64,000 nucleotides of DNA from an uncultured Ruminococcus sp. (GTDB lineage: Bacteria; Bacillota; Clostridia; Lachnospirales; Lachnospiraceae), in assembly GCA_900066355.1 (NCBI GenBank), contig FMEL01000005.1:170737-234736 (forward strand), given 5' to 3'. Shown piece by piece: positions 60,608-64,000 of this stretch. The stretch's first letter is position 1. Each line of letters opens with the position of its first letter. The translations under genes and the position numbers were made by a program. The notes below the pieces were generated by a model. It saw only the letters and a program-made list of their open reading frames with translations. It did no database searches and had not been told where the DNA came from.

Positions 60608-61678
60608 ATGAAAAAAACAATGAACAAAACAACAAAAAACAATTTTATCAACTATGGAATTGTAATCGCAATTTTTGTGATCGTAGAGATCCTTTCCGGA
60701 ACAGGAAACCTCTCAAGACTTCTTACAGGTCTGCTGGTTCCGCTTTGCGTTTATACGATTGCGGCAATCTCTCTGAACCTGGTTGTAGGTTTTTCCGGTG
60801 AGCTGAGCCTTGGCCATGCAGGATTCATGTGCGTTGGTGCATATTCCAGTGCATTATTTTCTCACATTGCAAGTGATATCCCGCAGGTGCCGAGATTTAT
60901 CCTTGCAATTCTGATCGGTGCAGCAGTAGCAGCAGTGTTTGGTGTGATCATCGGTATCCCGGTACTTCGCCTTCGTGGTGACTACCTCGCAATCGTAACG
61001 CTGGCATTCGGCGAGATTATCAAAAACCTGATCAATATCCTGTATGTCGGTTTTGATGAAAACGGACTTCATGTTGCAACAAGTTCTGCAAATCTCAAGC
61101 TTGCAGCAGGCGGCAAACAGATCCTCAAAGGTGCACTTGGTATTTCAGGAACAGGTGCTCTTTATAAAGACGTAAAGCATTATTTCTTCCCGATCGGAAT
61201 CATTCTGGTATTGCTTACGCTGTTTATCGTACAGAATCTGGTAAACTCCAGAAGCGGACGTGCGATCATGGCAACCAGAGATAACCGTATTGCGGCAGAA
61301 TCTGTAGGTATTGATGTGACGAAGTTCAAACTTCTTGCATTTACTATTTCAGCAGCTCTTGCAGGTGTTGCGGGCGTACTGTATGCACATAACCTTTCTA
61401 TGTTAAAGGTATCCGGATTTGACTACAATATGTCTATCCTGATTCTGGTATATGTCGTGCTTGGTGGAATCGGAAACTTAAGAGGTTCTATGATCGCAAC
61501 GATCATCCTCTATGCACTTCCGGAACTTCTCCGTGGATTTGCAAATTACCGTATGCTGATCTATGCGATTGTCCTGATCGTTATGATGCTCTTTAACTGG
61601 GCACCGGCAGCAAGAAACTGGAGAGCTCGTACCATGGAAAAAATCAGAGGCACTAAGAACAAAAAGGAGGCAGCTTAA
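60608..61678 (+). CDS. livM: Branched-chain amino acid ABC transporter, permease LivM
   Basis: A 356-residue membrane partner of LivH. GELSLGHAGFMCVGAYSSAL, RGDYLAIVTLAFGEIIKNL, RAIMATRDNRIAAESVGIDV and YVVLGGIGNLRGSMI are family marks. The N terminus is basic and the first span begins near residue 12. The ATG at 60608 has AAGGGGTGG at a good distance; a GTG at 60599 is possible. livG follows two bases later. Confidence 0.95.
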   Translation: MKKTMNKTTKNNFINYGIVIAIFVIVEILSGTGNLSRLLTGLLVPLCVYTIAAISLNLVVGFSGELSLGHAGFMCVGAYSSALFSHIASDIPQVPRFILAILIGAAVAAVFGVIIGIPVLRLRGDYLAIVTLAFGEIIKNLINILYVGFDENGLHVATSSANLKLAAGGKQILKGALGISGTGALYKDVKHYFFPIGIILVLLTLFIVQNLVNSRSGRAIMATRDNRIAAESVGIDVTKFKLLAFTISAALAGVAGVLYAHNLSMLKVSGFDYNMSILILVYVVLGGIGNLRGSMIATIILYALPELLRGFANYRMLIYAIVLIVMMLFNWAPAARNWRARTMEKIRGTKNKKEAA

Positions 61679-61680
61679 CT

Positions 61681-62439
61681 ATGGCAATGTTAGAGGTAAA
61701 TCATCTGGCTATCCAGTTCGGCGGTCTTCGTGCGGTTGACGGATTTAACGTATCCATCGAAAAAGGTCAGCTGTATGGTCTGATCGGACCGAACGGTGCC
61801 GGTAAAACAACAATTTTCAACCTTCTTACAGGTGTGTACAAACCGACAGAAGGTATCATCAAGCTTGACGGACAGGATATCACAGGAAAGAGTACGATCG
61901 AGATCAACAAAGCAGGTATCGCACGTACTTTCCAGAACATCCGTCTGTTTAAGGATATGCCGGTTCTTGACAATGTTAAGGTCGGACTTCACAATCATCA
62001 TTCTTATTCTACACTGACCGGAATCTTAAGACTTCCGAAATATCACAAAGTAGAAAAAGAAATGAACGAAAAAGCAATGGAGATCCTTAAGGTATTTGAC
62101 CTCGACAAAGAAGCCGATACACTTGCAGGAAACCTTCCATATGGTAAGCAGCGTAAGCTCGAGATCGCCAGGGCACTGGCTACCAATCCGAAGCTTCTTC
62201 TTCTGGATGAGCCGGCAGCAGGTATGAACCCGAATGAAACACAGGAACTGATGGATACCATCCGTTTTGTACAGAAACATTTTGATATGACCATTCTTCT
62301 GATCGAGCATGATATGAAACTGGTTGGAGGTATCTGTGAAGAGGTAACCGTACTGAACTTCGGACAGGTGCTTGCACAGGGCGAAACACTGAAGGTTCTG
62401 AAAGATCCGGCAGTTGTTACTGCATATCTGGGAGAATAG
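61681..62439 (+). CDS. livG: Branched-chain amino acid ABC transporter, ATPase LivG
   Basis: A 252-residue ATPase. Walker A is GPNGAGKTT, the Q-loop is TFQNIRLF, the signature is LPYGKQRKLEIA (the LivG form of LSGGQ), Walker B is LLLLDEPAAGMNP and the switch His is in LIEHDM. The AGGAGG site lies in the end of livM. Confidence 0.97.
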   Translation: MAMLEVNHLAIQFGGLRAVDGFNVSIEKGQLYGLIGPNGAGKTTIFNLLTGVYKPTEGIIKLDGQDITGKSTIEINKAGIARTFQNIRLFKDMPVLDNVKVGLHNHHSYSTLTGILRLPKYHKVEKEMNEKAMEILKVFDLDKEADTLAGNLPYGKQRKLEIARALATNPKLLLLDEPAAGMNPNETQELMDTIRFVQKHFDMTILLIEHDMKLVGGICEEVTVLNFGQVLAQGETLKVLKDPAVVTAYLGE

Positions 62440-62451
62440 GAGGAAGATCAA

Positions 62452-63162
62452 ATGTCAATGTTGGAAGTAAAAGATCTCCAGGTTTATTATGGTGTCATCC
62501 AGGCATTGAAGGGGATTTCCTTTCATGTAGAACAGGGAGAAGTTATCGCACTGATCGGTGCAAACGGAGCAGGTAAAACAACGACACTGCAGACACTGAC
62601 CGGAATCATTCCGGCAAAAGCAGGAAGCATCAGCTTTGGAGGCAAAGAACTTACAAAGACACCTGCACATAAGATCGTTGAGATGGGTATGGCGCACGTA
62701 CCGGAAGGAAGACGTGTCTTTGCAGATATGTCGGTATATGAAAACCTTCTGATGGGAGCCTACACAAGAAAAGATAAAAATGAGATCGCACAGAGTCTTG
62801 AAATGGTATACAAGAGATTCCCGCGTCTGAAAGAACGTACAGGACAGCGTGCCGGTACACTTTCCGGTGGTGAGCAGCAGATGCTTGCAATGGGCCGTGC
62901 GCTGATGAGCAAACCAAAGATCATTCTGATGGATGAGCCGTCCATGGGTCTGTCTCCGATCTTTGTAAATGAGATTTTTGATATTATCAAAGAAGTAAGT
63001 GAAAGTGGCACCACCGTTCTTCTGGTTGAGCAGAACGCAAAAAAAGCCCTTTCCATTGCTGACAGAGCGTATGTTCTTGAGACAGGAAGTATCACTCTGG
63101 AAGGAAAAGCAGATGATCTGCTTCATGATGAATCTGTCCAGAAAGCATATCTGGGAGAATAA
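62452..63162 (+). CDS. livF: Branched-chain amino acid ABC transporter, ATPase LivF
   Basis: A 236-residue ATPase, partner of LivG. Walker A GANGAGKTT, the LivF mark HVPEGRRVFADMSVYENL, signature LSGGEQQMLAM, Walker B IILMDEPSMGLSP and LVEQNAKKAL. AGGAGG precedes the ATG. The cytidylate-kinase-like gene follows 12 bases on, apparently in the same operon. Confidence 0.97.
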   Translation: MSMLEVKDLQVYYGVIQALKGISFHVEQGEVIALIGANGAGKTTTLQTLTGIIPAKAGSISFGGKELTKTPAHKIVEMGMAHVPEGRRVFADMSVYENLLMGAYTRKDKNEIAQSLEMVYKRFPRLKERTGQRAGTLSGGEQQMLAMGRALMSKPKIILMDEPSMGLSPIFVNEIFDIIKEVSESGTTVLLVEQNAKKALSIADRAYVLETGSITLEGKADDLLHDESVQKAYLGE

Positions 63163-63174
63163 GGAGGAATCGAT

Positions 63175-63801
63175 ATGGATCAGGTTGTAATCACAATCGC
63201 AAGACAGTATGGAAGCGGCGGACGTACCGTAGGTAAAATGCTGGCAGAACGTCTGGGAATCTCTTTTTATGACAAACAGATCATTCAGATGGCATCTGAT
63301 GAGAGCGGAATAGACGTGAAGCTTTTTGGAAAAGTTGAAGCGGGAGACAAAGTCAAAAGTTCTCTTTTCGGAAGTAAAGACAGCATTTACAAAGGTGGGC
63401 TGCATCAGCCGGGCAGCAAGGATTTCATTTCTGATGAAAATCTGTTTAATTATCAGGCGAAGGTAGTGAATGATCTTGCGGAAAAAGAATCCTGCGTTAT
63501 CGTAGGACGCTGCGTAAACTATGTATTTAAAGATCGTCCAAATACATTACGCGTATTCATCCATGCGCCCTGGGAATTTCGTGTGGAGAAGGCTTCTGAG
63601 AAGATTTCCGGATCAAGAGAAGATGTCGAGAAATTCCTTCTCAAAGATGATAAGCGCAAACAGGATTACTACCGTAAGTTTGCGGGCGGTATCTGGAACG
63701 ATGCGACAAACTACGATCTCTGTCTGAACAGCGGAAAGCTTGGATTTGAGAAATGTGTGGATGCGATCGAGGCACAGCTTAAGATTATGTTGAATAAATA
63801 A
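63175..63801 (+). CDS. Cytidylate-kinase-like family protein
   Basis: A 208-residue P-loop-fold protein of the cytidylate-kinase-like family seen in Firmicutes: ITIARQYGSGGRTVGKMLAERLGISFYDKQII at the N terminus with a GSGG loop in place of a full Walker A, then VIVGRCVNYVF, RVFIHAPWEFRVEKA and a Lys/Asp-rich lid. It is not the housekeeping cmk (no GPxGxGKS). Its substrate is unknown. AAGGAGG precedes the ATG and it directly follows livF, so it is probably transcribed with the Liv transporter. Confidence 0.85.
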   Translation: MDQVVITIARQYGSGGRTVGKMLAERLGISFYDKQIIQMASDESGIDVKLFGKVEAGDKVKSSLFGSKDSIYKGGLHQPGSKDFISDENLFNYQAKVVNDLAEKESCVIVGRCVNYVFKDRPNTLRVFIHAPWEFRVEKASEKISGSREDVEKFLLKDDKRKQDYYRKFAGGIWNDATNYDLCLNSGKLGFEKCVDAIEAQLKIMLNK

Positions 63802-63817
63802 AGAAAATGGCACTGGA

Positions 63818-64000
63818 TGAACCGACCCCCAGAAGTTAGACCAAAAAATCTAACTATTGGAGGTCGGTTTTCTTATGGCAAAATATAACTTTGAGCTTAA
63901 GAAAAAAATTGTTCTAGAGCATTTAAGTTTAGGTGTTGGTTCAAAAGCACTAGCAAAAAAATATAATGTTAAAAGTGCTAGACAGATTCAACAATGGATT
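63818..64000 (+). mobile_element. IS3-family insertion sequence, left end (continues beyond window)
   Basis: The left end TGAACCGACCCCCAGAAG at about 63818 resembles IS150-group IS3 elements. It contains a large inverted repeat, 63820-63840 with 63849-63869 (18 of 21 paired plus a wobble), that forms a hairpin just before the transposase gene. The right end is outside. Its coding part is more A/T-rich than the neighbours, consistent with transfer. Confidence 0.85.
63875..64000 (+). CDS. IS3-family transposase OrfA (3' end outside window)
   Basis: The first 42 codons of a helix-turn-helix transposase subunit: MAKYNFELKKKIVLEHL, then LAKKYNVKSARQIQQWI, the HTH that binds the element ends. A typical OrfA would be joined to an OrfB integrase by frameshift; that part is not in the window. 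The GGAGGT ribosome site (63859-63864) is in the 3' arm of the terminal hairpin, so transcripts entering from outside would hide it. This is a common brake on IS3 transposition. Confidence 0.85.
   Translation, partial: MAKYNFELKKKIVLEHLSLGVGSKALAKKYNVKSARQIQQWI

Overview
The window is a chromosomal segment of an anaerobic, low-to-middle GC Gram-positive bacterium, most likely a gut Lachnospiraceae member of the Blautia/Ruminococcus type. This is inferred from an m-DAP peptidoglycan gene set (dapF, murE with a DNPR motif), anaerobic metabolism (nrdD, hydF), a Firmicutes-type stp-prkC-rsgA-rpe-thiN cluster, strong AGGAGG ribosome sites, TTG/GTG/ATT starts, DUF1540 and the style of the small genes. 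No tRNA, rRNA, CRISPR array or prophage was seen. The only mobile element is the left end of an IS3-family insertion sequence at the right edge.

Layout. 1-3.0 kb: two YdiB-like quinate/shikimate dehydrogenases, the first cut by the window edge, flank a HAD phosphatase and a tiny convergent locus. That locus looks like a par/Fst-type type I toxin-antitoxin module: a 28-residue membrane peptide facing a ~70-nt RNA that carries an imperfect copy of the peptide gene's start region. 3.0-5.4 kb (minus): dapF and hydF. 5.4-9.9 kb: a polar amino acid ABC transporter followed by an AbgB-like M20 amidohydrolase. 9.9-15.3 kb: a CBS-pair protein, asnA, a zinc-ribbon membrane protein, nrdD behind two candidate NrdR boxes, and a 55-residue coiled-coil protein. 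15.3-20.1 kb: an orphan eutJ with carbamate kinase, a LacX-like aldose epimerase and a sortase-anchored DUF11 surface protein. 20.1-24.6 kb (minus): thiW-thiM-thiE-thiD-thiC under a TPP riboswitch.

24.6-41.2 kb is a long, tightly packed plus-strand run: murE, priA, def, fmt, a zinc peptidase, rsmB, rlmN, the Ser/Thr phosphatase and PASTA kinase pair, rsgA, rpe, thiN, then a YgjP-type peptidase, an SGNH hydrolase, a CobW-type GTPase and a HAD phosphatase. It joins cell wall synthesis, restart of replication, maturation of new proteins, rRNA modification and wall-sensing signalling. After ychF and a variant lgt comes the division and cell wall cluster (43.6-56.3 kb): mraZ behind its own GTGG operator repeats, rsmH, an FtsL-like protein, two class B PBPs, mraY, murD, a MurA enzyme, divIB and ftsZ. 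ftsW, murG and ftsA are not in this cluster. Both the first PBP and DivIB end in Asp/Gly/Tyr-rich tandem repeats.

56.3-58.3 kb: a DUF1540 protein and the infC-rpmI-rplT operon with a long attenuated leader and an ATT start codon for infC. 58.3-63.8 kb: a complete branched-chain amino acid ABC transporter (livJHMGF) followed by a cytidylate-kinase-like gene. 63.8 kb to the end: the IS3-family left end.

The least explained features are the small type I toxin-antitoxin-like locus, the repeat tails on two divisome proteins, the terminator-like hairpin that contains the ribosome site of the second PBP (which also has KTA in place of KTG), the Lgt with Val in place of a signature Arg, and the nested inverted repeats before the aldose epimerase.
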